The notes: generated by a model from the sequence alone, not told the origin. A stretch of DNA of 64,000 bases from Gilliamella sp. Choc5-1 (GCF_001690595.1 NZ_LZHH01000109.1:33038-97037), one strand, 5' to 3'; shown: positions 30,515 to 40,863, counted from the stretch's first letter. Translations and numbers: made by a program.

Positions 30515-31071
30515 TTAGTCAAAGATTAAAAAAGTATTTGGGACAGTACCAGTTAGCCAAACACCGTTATCGGCTAAATAAAATTTGAAGCCTTGTTGAT
30601 ACATTAGTAATGATTTTACTTTTAATACAATTGGTTTACCGTGTCGTTTTCCTACGGTATTTGCGGTTTGTTCATCAATCGATAAATGAACATAATGGCG
30701 ATCGCTGGCAATTAATCCTTTTTCTTTAATTGAATCAATAAAACGTGTTGCGGTGCCGTGATATAGAAATTTGGGGGGAACTTGTTCTATATGATTAATT
30801 TTTACTTGTTGTGTTGAGTGACCTTGCGCGGCTCGTATTTTTAAACCATCATCTGAAATAGTAAAACGCTTTTTATCACTTGTTTTGACAACTTCTTCTA
30901 TCAACTCCCTAGTTATAGATTCGCCATGTTGATTAGCTTGTAAGATCAGTTTATTAATATCGACCCATCCCTCAATGTTTAAGGTTATACCAATGGCTTC
31001 TGGTTGATGTCTTAATACATAACTTAAAAACTTGCTTTTTTATCTAATTGTTTTTTAATGTTTTTTATCAC
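30515..31071 (-). pseudogene. kptA: tRNA 2'-phosphotransferase (KptA/Tpt1), single-base frameshift near 5' end
   Basis: Most of a KptA protein is encoded in one frame: [20 protein letters not shown], then [41 protein letters not shown] and GVWLTGTVP. KptA removes a 2'-phosphate from RNA using NAD. The first codons, GTGATAAAAAACATT onward ([12 protein letters not shown]), are in another frame. In that frame the sequence hits TAA after GCAAGTTTT. Adding one A to the A-run just before GCAAG would join the frames as [13 protein letters not shown], the family pattern. A one-base deletion in a homopolymer is therefore the simplest reading. A TTG-started 129-residue fragment remains. Dispersed-repeat copy A begins 2 bases beyond the presumed start. 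Confidence 0.8.
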
Positions 31072-31072
31072 C

Positions 31073-31250
31073 AAACGGTATAGACTCCTGAATATTTTTT
31101 ACAAAATATAACCTAAAAATGAACAGTCGAATAAATAGCAATAGTGATGGCATAGCTTACGTAAAAATTACGCAGTTTGTTTTCGTGTTCTAATCCTACT
31201 TTACTTTTATTATAGATAATTCCCTACTTTTGGGGCTTTACTATTTTAAG
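31073..31250 (+). repeat. Dispersed intergenic repeat, copy A
   Basis: The core AAACGGTATAGACTCCTGAA then TATTTTTTACAAAATATAACC matches the four other copies. It is followed by GAACAGTCGAATAAATAGC, matching GAATAGTCGAGTAAATACC in copies B and D. A later CTTTACTATTTTAAG resembles CTGTACTATTTTAAG in copy B. The right boundary is approximate. It lies between kptA and the amidohydrolase gene. Confidence 0.65.
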
Positions 31251-31280
31251 AAGGGAATTACAAGCTGATTCTACCCCAAA

Positions 31281-32297
31281 TCAATCAATACCTAGCACCA
31301 TTCGCCCATTTTTAGTTGCCACATTCACCACATTATCTAAATCGGTATAACGGCATCCAGTGACTAATAATTTAAGTTCTTCCCACATGTTACCCGTTGA
31401 AAACGGTAGCATGTAATCGCTGACATTATCCGTGCCAATAGCAACAGGAATACCCGCAGCGGCGAGTTCATCCACTGGCGTTAGTGAGTTACGAGTAGGG
31501 CCATGCTCTTCACGGCGAGGGCTATCGATCCAAGCAAATGGGCAGGCGATAACCATCATTTTGGCTTCTTGCATTTTTTTGTAGAGTTTTTGACGATACT
31601 CTAAACTATGCGCAGTAATTGATATGCTATGAATCGCAACCACACGTCCATGCATACCGTGTTCAAGGGTTTTATCAGTAAGCTGTTCTGTTTCGATTTC
31701 ATCTTGTGAATTAAATTGGTCAACATGCACATGCACCATTTTGCCTAATGATTTACCAGTTTGCATTAAAACGTCAAGATGTTTAAGTCCCATACCTTCA
31801 CCATGATCACGCTCATCACGACGTGGCAAACCGCCAATAATATCAACCAAATCAGCGCCTTTATCAAACCAATAACGCGCCTCTTTATCAATAACACCTT
31901 TAAGTGTTTGATTGACTAATTTTATGATGATGTCGTTTTTATAGGTTTCTCGAGCCCGTAATGCCCCTTTAATAGCACGCTCTTCTGCAATAGGGTCAAT
32001 ATCAACAAACGATCCCATGGCACTAACACCTTGCTCAATCATTCGCTCAACCGCCATACTAAAATGTCGATAATAATCCTCCTCGCTCATCGACGCTTTG
32101 ACTTTATCTAGCGTATCCCATTTTTCAATTAATGATTGTTTTTGATAAATATCAAAACTATCAACCGAGATAGTAAAAGCACGATCTGCATGCATATGCG
32201 AATTAACCCAACCACCATTTTGCTTAATTTTATTGATTAAATAAGCTTTTAAGCTTTGATCTCGACTGGTTAATAGCATTTTTTTATTATCGGTCAT
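31281..32297 (-). CDS. Amidohydrolase, cytosine-deaminase-like
   Basis: A 338-residue amidohydrolase-superfamily enzyme with a metal-dependent deaminase layout. HxH metal ligands are in WVNSHMHADRAF near residues 32-38, further histidines in MVHVHVDQF and VVAIHSISITAH, and the metal/catalytic aspartate in AIGTDNVSDYM near 290. This order matches CodA-like cytosine and isocytosine deaminases, but the protein is shorter than E. coli CodA (427) and lacks the early substrate strand. The substrate is unproven; a cyclic amidine or nucleobase is likely. A hairpin with a T-run sits in the leader, 55 bases before the ATG, suggesting control by attenuation. Stands alone. Confidence 0.8.
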   Translation of the reverse strand: MTDNKKMLLTSRDQSLKAYLINKIKQNGGWVNSHMHADRAFTISVDSFDIYQKQSLIEKWDTLDKVKASMSEEDYYRHFSMAVERMIEQGVSAMGSFVDIDPIAEERAIKGALRARETYKNDIIIKLVNQTLKGVIDKEARYWFDKGADLVDIIGGLPRRDERDHGEGMGLKHLDVLMQTGKSLGKMVHVHVDQFNSQDEIETEQLTDKTLEHGMHGRVVAIHSISITAHSLEYRQKLYKKMQEAKMMVIACPFAWIDSPRREEHGPTRNSLTPVDELAAAGIPVAIGTDNVSDYMLPFSTGNMWEELKLLVTGCRYTDLDNVVNVATKNGRMVLGID

Positions 32298-32352
32298 AAT
32301 CTGCCTCTACAATTCTGTTTAAAATAAAAAGATAAAATCGAATGGTGCAGAC

Positions 32353-32378
32353 AAAAAAATCCTCCAAAAAAGGAGGAC
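32353..32378 (-). terminator. Terminator-like hairpin in amidohydrolase leader
   Basis: On the minus strand TCCTCC, TTTTTT, GGAGGA is followed at once by seven T residues. It ends 55 bases upstream of the amidohydrolase start, and no minus-strand gene lies upstream to be terminated. This is the pattern of an attenuator or expression-platform terminator. Confidence 0.6.
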
Positions 32379-32757
32379 AAAATATAATATAATATCAATA
32401 ATTTTATTGGTTAAAATGATTGATTTACTATTACTCATTGTACTAACGCCATATCGATTCAAAACTGCAGGAATTCTAACCAAAATATTGGTAATAGCAA
32501 GTACTATAATTCATAAAATATATAAATAAATGAAATGGTTAAAGTATTATTTTTTAGATTTTTTGCTTTTGAAAAACATCTTTAATCAGTTTAATGTCTA
32601 TAAAAATAAGATATTTAATACTAACTAATTATTTATTAATAATAATTTATTGTCACAAAAATGAGATTATTAACCTTAAATACAGCTTTTGGATATTAGC
32701 TGTAGCAAGCGTATACTACACTAACAACTTATTTTGAAATATAGGTAGTCTACTAAC
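32379..32757. other. AT-rich spacer, possible leader of amidohydrolase
   Basis: About 380 bases without a supported ORF. On the minus strand it contains ACCAATATTTTGGT, a short hairpin, and a CTATTAC / GTAATAG pair spaced about 56 bases apart (32428-32434 and 32491-32497). These partly overlap and could form alternative structures upstream of the terminator-like hairpin. No known riboswitch consensus was recognised. The right end should hold the promoter of the 32758 gene. Confidence 0.3.
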
Positions 32758-33048
32758 ATGAGTCAATTAAATATTATTGCCACAATCACAGTTAAACCAG
32801 AATTCTATGACGCATTTCAGCCAATTTTTAAACGTCTAGTAACAGGTAGTCGAGCTGAAGCAGGTTGTTTACGCTATGAACTTAATCAAAGTATAGATAA
32901 TTCAAATATCTTCATAGTGATCGAAACATGGGCATCACAGCAGGCAATTGATTTTCACAACACAACGCCACATTTTGTTGAATTTGCCAACTTTGCTAAA
33001 GAACATACTGATAGATTAGAGATTAATATTGCCAAACAAGTAATATAA
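32758..33048 (+). CDS. ABM-domain putative quinol monooxygenase (YgiN-like)
   Basis: A 96-residue dimeric alpha-beta barrel protein of the antibiotic-biosynthesis-monooxygenase family. It begins MSQLNIIATITVKPEFYDAF and has the hallmark segments TGSRAEAGCLRYELNQS near 30-46 and FIVIETWASQQAIDFHNTTPHF near 52-73. Close relatives such as YgiN act on menadiol-like quinols; others have unknown substrates or serve as binding proteins. It is monocistronic, convergent with pbpC, with a perfect hairpin between the two. Confidence 0.85.
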   Translation: MSQLNIIATITVKPEFYDAFQPIFKRLVTGSRAEAGCLRYELNQSIDNSNIFIVIETWASQQAIDFHNTTPHFVEFANFAKEHTDRLEINIAKQVI

Positions 33049-33060
33049 CTTAAAAGATGA

Positions 33061-33090
33061 TGATAGTTAACATTTCGGGTTAACTACCAT
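33061..33090. terminator. Hairpin between the ABM gene and pbpC
   Basis: A perfect TAGTTAAC / GTTAACTA stem with a 7-base loop between the two convergent stops; probably bidirectional, though T-runs are short. Confidence 0.55.
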
Positions 33091-33095
33091 ATTAA

Positions 33096-35435
33096 TTAAT
33101 CAAACAGTTCGATTTTTATATTCCGTGAATCACTTCGCCCCATATCGTCAAGCACTAAAATTTTGAAAGTCCCGCTTTGTGTTGGGATCCAGCTAAGAGC
33201 CTTACGAGGTTCGGTTTGCCCAATAAAATTGTTATCAACAAACCAATAAAGTGATTTAACATCACCATCACTATTAGCAGTAAAACTGATTTGCTCATTT
33301 TTTTGTTTTGCGGCTCTAAATTGATAAACCACATTCTTGAGTGGTGAGGTTATTTTAGGTGGATCACCCAAATAATTTTGTGATGAACTACAATGTTTTG
33401 TTGATGGTGGTGATTTTTTAGGAATCCCTGCTTTTGCAAAAACAGCCGCCAAATCTGATGGCCAATATTCAAAAACAGCTAAATGAGAAGTTGTAAAATC
33501 ATAAGGCGGACAAACGGCTTTACCTGTTTGATTATCGATCATAACAGGTCTAAAAATCGTATCGGGATTAATTGGCGACACACCGGGAATAAACCACGTT
33601 TTCCCTTTTGCTTTACACCATTGCGTCAACAAATTGCCGCTAGTTAGGCAAATGTCAATGCGTTTTAAATTGGGTGGTAATGGGCGATTGGATTCACGCA
33701 AATTAGGATAATAGGCGTTAATACTATCGACAATATTAAAAAACAGCGGTGTGGCAGCATCGACACCAACAAAGGCATTATTACCACTACCATCAAAATT
33801 ACCAAGCCAAACCACCATGGCATAATTGCCAAAAGTCCCTGCAGTCCAAGCATCACGAAATCCCCATGATGTACCTGTCTTCCAAGCAACTGGCACCACC
33901 TTTTTTTGCATTTTGCTAAGTACATCTTGTGGACGGGTGTTTTGTTTTAACATATCAATAGTCATAAATGCCGCTTGTGGACTTAATAACTTTTGTGGTT
34001 CAGGTAAGGTTGCCGATTCAATAAATTGTAGCGGTTGCCAGCGTCCTTCATTGGTTAACATGGCATATAAACCAACTAACTCTTGCGGACTTACTTCACC
34101 ACCACCCAATACTAAAGACAAACCATAATGCGCTTCATCGGCAAGTTTTTGAATATGCGCATCGATTAAAAACTGGTAAAAAGTGGGATTATTCAATTTT
34201 GATGCAACCCATACTGCAGGAATATTACGGCTATGAATTAATGCATCGGTTGCCGAAATAGGACCACGAAAGTTACGATCAAAGTTTTCTGGCGTGTATG
34301 AACCAAAATCAGTTGCTACATCTTTTAAAATTGTACGAGGATGTAAAACACCTTGGTCAATACCAAGCGCATAAATAAACGGTTTAAGTGTAGATCCAGG
34401 TGAACGTTTAGCGAGTGTACCATTAACTTGACCTTGAATAGAATTGTCAAAATAATTAGCCGAGCCAATCAGCGCCTTAACCTTCATTGTTTGGGTATCA
34501 ACCAAAATTACCGACGCATTATTAATACCTTTTATACGATTTCGCTCAATAAACAAATTAACTTGCCGACTGATGATTTTTTGCAGATTATTATCTAACG
34601 TAGTTTTAATTTCTTGAGCATCGCTATGCTGTTGTTGAATGATTTGATTAATAAAATGCGGTGCACCAAAAGGCATTCGTTCTGGTTGACGCAAAACCAG
34701 CTTTTGCGAAAAAAGAGCGGCAATATTGCTATCAACAAAATATTTTTCTTGCCAACGCTCAAATAATTGGTTTCTTGCTTTAACTAACGCTTTGCCAGCA
34801 AATCCTGTTTTTCGATCAACTCGATATGTTGGTGATTGAGGTAATACCACCAAAGTTAACGCCTCAGGCAAATTAACTTGTGAAGGTGGTTTATTAAAAT
34901 AGATAAATGACGCTGCGCCAACACTTTCAATATTGCGACCAAAAGGGGCATAATTTAAATACGCTTCTAAAATATCATGTTTAGAATACATCAACTCTAA
35001 CTGTATAGCCCTAGCAATTTGATGCAACTTCCCACCAATGGTTTTAGTATTTAACCGCCAATGCATACGAGCTAGTTGCATAGTAATCGTTGAGGCACCT
35101 TGACGGTTACCGCCAGTCAAATAGGTTGCACCAAAAGCTCGCATTAAACTAAATGGATTGATACCAACATGGTAATAAAACCACTGATCTTCGTGCAGTA
35201 ACAAACCGTTAACAATATCGGGCGAAATATCTTCTAAAGGCGTCCATAGCCGATAACGATCATCATTGGCTAATGTCATGCGAATTAGCTGATTATTGTT
35301 ATCATAATAACGAGTCGAGAAGGTCAATGGTTCAGAAAGTGGAGCGTGGGGATAGAGCCGAATGGCAACAAGCGCAATGGTTAACAGCAGTAATGCCATT
35401 AACTTATTTTGTTGGCGGATAATAAATCTAATCAT
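33096..35435 (-). CDS. pbpC: Penicillin-binding protein 1C
   Basis: Class A peptidoglycan synthase homologue, 779 residues (E. coli PBP1C 770). One N-terminal transmembrane anchor (LMALLLLTIALVAIRLYP) is followed by the GT51 transglycosylase domain with its catalytic glutamate in LLLHEDQWFYYHVG near 77. The transpeptidase domain has the nucleophile in SPGSTLKPFIY, the SRN motif and KTGTSWGFRD. A C-terminal BiPBP_C domain ends it. E. coli yfhM, the usual partner, is not adjacent. Its contribution to wall growth is usually minor. Confidence 0.95.
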   Translation of the reverse strand: MIRFIIRQQNKLMALLLLTIALVAIRLYPHAPLSEPLTFSTRYYDNNNQLIRMTLANDDRYRLWTPLEDISPDIVNGLLLHEDQWFYYHVGINPFSLMRAFGATYLTGGNRQGASTITMQLARMHWRLNTKTIGGKLHQIARAIQLELMYSKHDILEAYLNYAPFGRNIESVGAASFIYFNKPPSQVNLPEALTLVVLPQSPTYRVDRKTGFAGKALVKARNQLFERWQEKYFVDSNIAALFSQKLVLRQPERMPFGAPHFINQIIQQQHSDAQEIKTTLDNNLQKIISRQVNLFIERNRIKGINNASVILVDTQTMKVKALIGSANYFDNSIQGQVNGTLAKRSPGSTLKPFIYALGIDQGVLHPRTILKDVATDFGSYTPENFDRNFRGPISATDALIHSRNIPAVWVASKLNNPTFYQFLIDAHIQKLADEAHYGLSLVLGGGEVSPQELVGLYAMLTNEGRWQPLQFIESATLPEPQKLLSPQAAFMTIDMLKQNTRPQDVLSKMQKKVVPVAWKTGTSWGFRDAWTAGTFGNYAMVVWLGNFDGSGNNAFVGVDAATPLFFNIVDSINAYYPNLRESNRPLPPNLKRIDICLTSGNLLTQWCKAKGKTWFIPGVSPINPDTIFRPVMIDNQTGKAVCPPYDFTTSHLAVFEYWPSDLAAVFAKAGIPKKSPPSTKHCSSSQNYLGDPPKITSPLKNVVYQFRAAKQKNEQISFTANSDGDVKSLYWFVDNNFIGQTEPRKALSWIPTQSGTFKILVLDDMGRSDSRNIKIELFD

Positions 35436-35538
35436 CGATAGCTAAAAATTCAAAAAATATTGCATATTAGCAAAGCAGCCACTTATGTTGTTATGCTTGT
35501 TCGATATTATAAATCCATTAACATAAGTGGCAATTTTG

Positions 35539-37272
35539 TTACATTTTCTCAACTGTCTTAATACCTAACATATCAAGACCAATTTTCAGTGTTTTCGCTG
35601 TTAAACAAGCTAATTTCAAGCGACTTTGTTTTAAGCTTACGCTGTCGGCCGTTAAAATAGGGCAGTTTTCATAAAAACTTGAAAACAGCGTCGCAATTTC
35701 ATAAAGATAAGCACAAAGTACATGCGGCGTACCTTCCCTTGCCACAGTTGAAATTGTTTCGTCAAATTGAATTAAACGAGTTGCTAAGGCACGCTCTTTA
35801 TCGGTTTCTAAACTAATATTACCTGTTAAGCTGTCTTCGGCAATATTTGATTTTTTAAATATCGATAACACACGGGTATAAGCATATTGTAGATAAGGTG
35901 CGGTATTGCCTTCAAATGACAACATATTATCCCAATCAAAAACATAATCGGTGGTACGGTTTTTTGAAAGATCGGCATATTTAACTGCACCGATAGCCAC
36001 TGCATCGACGATTTCGGCAAGCTCGCTTTCAGTTAAGTCAGGATTTTTGCTACGAATTAATGTTGTCGCACGTTCACAAGCTTCATCGAGCAAATCATTT
36101 AATTTAACGGTATCGCCAGAACGTGTTTTAAATGGTTTACCGTCTTTACCTAGCATCATACCAAACATATGGTGCTCAAGTTTTAATGATTCTGGCACAT
36201 ACTTGGCTTTATGAACAATAGCCCAAACTTGTTCTAAATGTTGATGTTGGCGGGAATCAGTATAATAAAGAATACGATCGGCATGTAATGTTTCGTAACG
36301 GTATTTAGCACAAGCAATATCAGTTGTGGCATAAAGGTAACCGCCGTCACGTTTTTGGATGATAACACCCATTGGCTCGCCTTCTTTGTTTTTATACTCA
36401 TCAAGAAAAACAACAATCGCCCCTTCACTTTCAACCGCAAGCCCTTTCTGTTTTAAATCGGTAACAATATTAGGTAGCATGCTGTTATAAATGCTTTCAC
36501 CCATAGTGTCTTCAAGCGATAACGTAACATTTAAACGTTTATAAGTGGCGATATTTTGCGTCATAGTAATATCAACTAGCTTGCGCCACATATCACGACA
36601 ATACTCATCACCACCTTGTAGTTTAACAACATAATTACGTGCCTTTTCAGCAAACACGTCGTCTTCATCATAGTGTTTTTTAGCAGCACGATAGAATGAC
36701 TCTAAATCTGAAAGTTCCATATCATTGGCATGTTCATTTTGCATTTTTTCAAGATACGCAATTAACATACCAAATTGCGTTCCCCAATCACCAACATGAT
36801 TGGCTCGAATCACGTTGTGTCCCAAAAATGACAAAACACGCACACTCGCATCGCCAATAATGGTTGAACGCAAGTGACCAACGTGCATTTCTTTAGCTAC
36901 ATTTGGCGCCGAATAATCGACCACAATAGTTTGCGGTTTTGCAGGTAGAGTAATATTGAGCTTATCACTGTTTAATGCAATTTCATTTTGCTCAGCAATC
37001 CAGCTATTTTTTAAAAAGATATTAATAAAACCAGGGCCTGCAATTTCAACTTTTTCGGCGATATCATCGATATCTAAATGTTGTAAAACAGATTGAGCAA
37101 GATCTCGAGGTGGCATTCCGAGTTTTTTGGCAACAGCCATAATGCCGTTGGCTTGGTAATCACCAAATTGAGCTTTATTTGATTGCTTAATTAAAGCGTC
37201 ACAGTTTTTATCTGCACCCGCCATAATCATTGCTTGTGAAACGCGTTGCGTTAATAATTGTTGAATATTCAC
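35539..37272 (-). CDS. argS: Arginyl-tRNA synthetase
   Basis: Class I aminoacyl-tRNA synthetase that charges tRNA-Arg and needs tRNA for activation. The frame is open to a TTG at 37287, but the GTG at 37270-37272 gives VNIQQLL, matching the MNIQALL start of E. coli ArgS, and yields 577 residues. The N-terminal tRNA-recognition domain is followed by the HIGH-like motif [20 protein letters not shown]. The KMSKS counterpart is degenerate ([15 protein letters not shown]), as usual for ArgS. The C-terminal anticodon-binding helical domain ends [10 protein letters not shown]. Confidence 0.97.
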   Translation of the reverse strand: MNIQQLLTQRVSQAMIMAGADKNCDALIKQSNKAQFGDYQANGIMAVAKKLGMPPRDLAQSVLQHLDIDDIAEKVEIAGPGFINIFLKNSWIAEQNEIALNSDKLNITLPAKPQTIVVDYSAPNVAKEMHVGHLRSTIIGDASVRVLSFLGHNVIRANHVGDWGTQFGMLIAYLEKMQNEHANDMELSDLESFYRAAKKHYDEDDVFAEKARNYVVKLQGGDEYCRDMWRKLVDITMTQNIATYKRLNVTLSLEDTMGESIYNSMLPNIVTDLKQKGLAVESEGAIVVFLDEYKNKEGEPMGVIIQKRDGGYLYATTDIACAKYRYETLHADRILYYTDSRQHQHLEQVWAIVHKAKYVPESLKLEHHMFGMMLGKDGKPFKTRSGDTVKLNDLLDEACERATTLIRSKNPDLTESELAEIVDAVAIGAVKYADLSKNRTTDYVFDWDNMLSFEGNTAPYLQYAYTRVLSIFKKSNIAEDSLTGNISLETDKERALATRLIQFDETISTVAREGTPHVLCAYLYEIATLFSSFYENCPILTADSVSLKQSRLKLACLTAKTLKIGLDMLGIKTVEKM

Positions 37273-37485
37273 ACTAAACCTAATCAATTATCATAAAATG
37301 GCTAATATCATACCGAGAATGTGATAAATTGTCACTGTCCGTATAATAGAGAAGCTTTTCTTTATAAAAAAATATATAAAAAAATGGTAAGCAATATCTA
37401 ATATTTTGGCAAGGATCATTAGTAGCTCCATTTTAATCCAAATTCAGTATATAATTTAAAAAAATCGTAATAAATGGGAATGATA

Positions 37486-38487
37486 ATGACGAATCAAAAT
37501 AGTGAAAGTATTATTTCTGTTTCTCATCTTTTAGAGGCTAATCCAGCTTTTTGCTGTCAGTTAGATGGTAAAGGTAAAGCTATACCGCTTAATGAACATA
37601 GTGTGCCTTCTGTTTCGCAACCATTTTGGATTCATTTGGACTTTGCTAAACAAGAAACGGTTAATTGGATAAATACCACAAACCTAGTTCCTGATTTAAT
37701 TAAAAATGAGTTGGTAAAACCAAATCAAATATCCAAAGAGATTCGTTTTGAGTCGGGCGTTTTAGTCGTGCTAAAAGGCGTTAATTTTATTCCTAATGAG
37801 CTTCCCGATCCTATTGTTACCTTTCGTTTTTTTATTACCGATAACATGATCATTTCAACTCGACATCAACAAATTTCTGCTATTGCGGAATTAAAAGATC
37901 GCTTAGAAAAGGGCATTGGTCCTGTGGATGTGGCGGATTGGTTGATTCAAATGTCGGATTTAATTAGTGATCAGGTTAACTTATCTTTTGATAGTGTCCA
38001 CAATAAAATCATTAAGCTAGAGGATTCAGTATTAAACCAACGTATCTTTTCTTATAAAGAGATCGGTCGGGTTCGTAAACAGTTGATCGTCTTACGCCGA
38101 TTATTGTCGCCACAACGTGATATTTTTGTAAAAATTTCGACTGAAAGAATATCATGGATTGACGATAACGATCGCCAACGCTTGCATGATATTTCTTATC
38201 AACAAAATCATTATGTATCAGATATCGATAGCTGTTTGTTGCGGTTAGCTTCAATTATGGAGCAGATTAATAGCTTTTTGGCCGAATCAACCAATAAACG
38301 AATTTACTTAATGTCGCTATTTACTATTATATTTACACCAATTACATTTTTAACCAGTTTACTTGGTGTCAATTTAGCGGGCATTCCTTTTAGTAGCGAA
38401 GGCTGGTCTTTTGTTGGGTTGATATTACTGCTTGTTATTATTTGTGTTATTTCGGTTATTTGGCTTAAATATAAAAAATGGTGGTAA
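37486..38487 (+). CDS. zntB: Zinc transporter ZntB (CorA family)
   Basis: Inner-membrane CorA-superfamily pentameric channel that transports zinc. The frame is open from an ATG at 37474. The ATG at 37486 is chosen because GGGA lies 6 bases upstream of it, giving 333 residues. A cytoplasmic alpha/beta domain and long helices (RKQLIVLRRLLSPQRDIFVK near 200) precede two C-terminal transmembrane helices. The first follows RIYLMSLFTIIFTPITFLTSLLGVNLAGIP, where GVN replaces the CorA GMN, a ZntB hallmark. The gene is divergent from argS. Confidence 0.92.
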   Translation: MTNQNSESIISVSHLLEANPAFCCQLDGKGKAIPLNEHSVPSVSQPFWIHLDFAKQETVNWINTTNLVPDLIKNELVKPNQISKEIRFESGVLVVLKGVNFIPNELPDPIVTFRFFITDNMIISTRHQQISAIAELKDRLEKGIGPVDVADWLIQMSDLISDQVNLSFDSVHNKIIKLEDSVLNQRIFSYKEIGRVRKQLIVLRRLLSPQRDIFVKISTERISWIDDNDRQRLHDISYQQNHYVSDIDSCLLRLASIMEQINSFLAESTNKRIYLMSLFTIIFTPITFLTSLLGVNLAGIPFSSEGWSFVGLILLLVIICVISVIWLKYKKWW

Positions 38488-38559
38488 TTGGGCTAATCTT
38501 TTTTGTAAAAAACGAATAACCGTTTATAATTTTGGTATTTTTTATGAATAATTGTTGTT

Positions 38560-40452
38560 ATGCGATCTAATCAGCCCTATCGTCTATTTATTGCTGAAAA
38601 ACCCAGTTTAGCTAGGGCTATTGCTGATGTGTTACCAAAACCTCATCAAAAAGGTAATGGTTTTATTAAAGCAAGTAATGGTGATGTGGTGAGCTGGTGT
38701 ATTGGGCACTTGCTTGAGCAAGCCACGCCAGAAGTTTATGATCAGCGATATAAAAAGTGGGTAATTAACGATTTACCCATTGTGCCTGAAAAGTGGATAT
38801 TGACGCCAAAAAATACGACAGAAAAACAATTTAATATTTTGGTGGATCTCATTAAATCGGCGGATCAAATTGTGCATGCAGGTGATCCAGATAGGGAAGG
38901 GCAGTTGTTGGTTGATGAAGTCTTAAATTATTGCCAATTACCGCTAGATAAACGCAAATCAATAAAACGCTGTTTGATTAGCGATTTAAATGCTAGCGCT
39001 GTTGAAAAGTCATTACAGCAATTACGCAGTAACCAAGATTTTATTCCTTTGTCTACTTCGGCTTTGGCAAGAGCACGAGCAGATTGGCTTTATGGCATTA
39101 ATATGAGCCGACTTTGTACTATTGTTGGGCAAAAAAACGGTTATCGGGGGGTGTTGTCCATTGGGCGAGTACAAACGCCTATTTTAGGATTGGTTGTTAG
39201 GCGTGATTTAGATATAGCGCAATTTGTACCTAAACCCTTTTATGAAGTTTTTGCCGTGCTACAAACACAAGATAATGAAATCTTCAAAGCCAAATGGCAA
39301 CCTAGTGAAGCTTGCGCGCCTTATCAGGACGAGGAAGGGCGTGTTTTAGTTAAAAAATTGGCCGAAAATGTTTGTAAACGCATCAATAATCAATCAGGAA
39401 CAATTGATAAAGTTAGTAATAAAAAGAAAGAACTTGCCCCACCAATGCCATTTAATTTATCGGCACTGCAAATTGAGATGGCTAAAAAAAATGGGCTGAG
39501 TGCTCAAGATGTGCTTGATGTTTGTCAATCGTTATATGAAAAACACAAATTAATTACCTATCCAAGATCAGACAGTCGCTTTTTGCCTGAAGAACACTTA
39601 AAACAAATTACGGGGGTAAAGTCTGCCATCGAAAATAACTGCCCAGAATTGCAAACCGCAATTAGTCATGCTGATTATACTTTACGCACTAAAGCGTGGA
39701 ATGACAAAAAAGTAGAGGCGCACCACGCTATTATTCCAACCTTGCGTAAAGCAAAAATGGATAACCTATCAGTTAACGAAAAAGCCGTTTATCAAGCCGT
39801 TGCAACGCAATATTTAGCTCAATTTTATCCAGCATATAAATACGCTGAATTGCAAATTGATGTTGATATTCAAGGTGGAAAATTTATTTCTAAAGCTAAT
39901 CAAATGCTTGATGAAGGTTGGAAGGTTTTATTTCGAAATAAAAACAATCAGATAGAAGCTAATAACGATGATAATGAAAGTAATGGTTTATTAACTAAAT
40001 TAGTTAAAAAGGGTGAAACAGTGCAATGTATTGATACTGAACTGCTTAGCAAAGAAACCCAACCACCAAGGCCATTTACTGATGCAACATTGTTGTCGGC
40101 AATGACGGGGATTGCCCGATTTGTTAAAGATCCTGAAATTAAAAAAATACTGCGTGAAACCGATGGTTTAGGCACAGAAGCAACAAGGGCTGGTATTATT
40201 GAGTTGTTGTTTAAACGTCAGTTCTTGACTCGCCAAGGTAAAGCTATACGCTCAACCGAGGTGGGTAAAAACCTAATTTTATCGCTACCTGATATAATGT
40301 CGATGCCCGATATGACCGCCCATTGGGAATTACAGTTGGATGAAATTAGTAAAAAAACATTTTCGTACCAACAATTTATGCATCAACTTAATTTATCACT
40401 ATTAGATCTTGTTAATCAGTTAAAAAATGCAAGGTTAAATATTCGTGCCTAA
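38560..40452 (+). CDS. topB: DNA topoisomerase III
   Basis: Type IA topoisomerase that decatenates DNA and resolves replication intermediates by single-strand passage. The 630 residues begin MRSNQPYRLFIAEKPSLARAIADVLP, with a TOPRIM domain whose acidic residues lie in HAGDPDREGQLLVDEVL near 108. The active-site tyrosine is in KLITYPRSDSRFLPEE near 330. It is shorter than E. coli TopB (653), with a reduced basic tail. It is probably expressed alone, followed by a hairpin. Confidence 0.95.
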   Translation: MRSNQPYRLFIAEKPSLARAIADVLPKPHQKGNGFIKASNGDVVSWCIGHLLEQATPEVYDQRYKKWVINDLPIVPEKWILTPKNTTEKQFNILVDLIKSADQIVHAGDPDREGQLLVDEVLNYCQLPLDKRKSIKRCLISDLNASAVEKSLQQLRSNQDFIPLSTSALARARADWLYGINMSRLCTIVGQKNGYRGVLSIGRVQTPILGLVVRRDLDIAQFVPKPFYEVFAVLQTQDNEIFKAKWQPSEACAPYQDEEGRVLVKKLAENVCKRINNQSGTIDKVSNKKKELAPPMPFNLSALQIEMAKKNGLSAQDVLDVCQSLYEKHKLITYPRSDSRFLPEEHLKQITGVKSAIENNCPELQTAISHADYTLRTKAWNDKKVEAHHAIIPTLRKAKMDNLSVNEKAVYQAVATQYLAQFYPAYKYAELQIDVDIQGGKFISKANQMLDEGWKVLFRNKNNQIEANNDDNESNGLLTKLVKKGETVQCIDTELLSKETQPPRPFTDATLLSAMTGIARFVKDPEIKKILRETDGLGTEATRAGIIELLFKRQFLTRQGKAIRSTEVGKNLILSLPDIMSMPDMTAHWELQLDEISKKTFSYQQFMHQLNLSLLDLVNQLKNARLNIRA

Positions 40453-40567
40453 TGGTTAGATACAAACAAATCAATGTGTGGTTAGCCTATCTATTTTGTT
40501 TATTAAAATCGAAAATTTAATTTTATTATTGAATAATCTTAGATAGTTAAAAAAGCGTTTTATCAAT

Positions 40568-40592
40568 AAACACATTATGGAAATGTGTTTTA
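40568..40592 (+). terminator. Terminator after topB
   Basis: AAACACAT / ATGTGTTT stem with a 7-base loop and TTTTA, 116 bases after the topB stop. Confidence 0.65.
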
Positions 40593-40834
40593 TATTGAAA
40601 TAGATAGTTTTCTAAAACTTTTTGATGAAAATTTTACAAACAGTTAATTGTTTTTTTGCTTAAATAGACTAAACAAGACAACTTGCCACATTATATAATC
40701 AACCTGATGACTATAGGTTGTGCTCAACGTTAAATTATAGTCTTTTTATGGAGTGCAAACTAATCAATCATGAAGATAAAAATAACGATAAGTGCTGTTT
40801 TTCAATAATTATCACTTTATTATGTCTTTATAGA

Positions 40835-40863
40835 TTGACTTTTATTTCTTAAAAGCGTATAAA
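40835..40863 (+). promoter_or_regulatory. Sigma-70 promoter of mgtA
   Basis: TTGACT (40835-40840), a 17-base spacer, then TATAAA (40858-40863). Transcription would start near 40870 and give a leader of about 530 bases before mgtA. No convincing PhoP box was identified. Confidence 0.7.
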
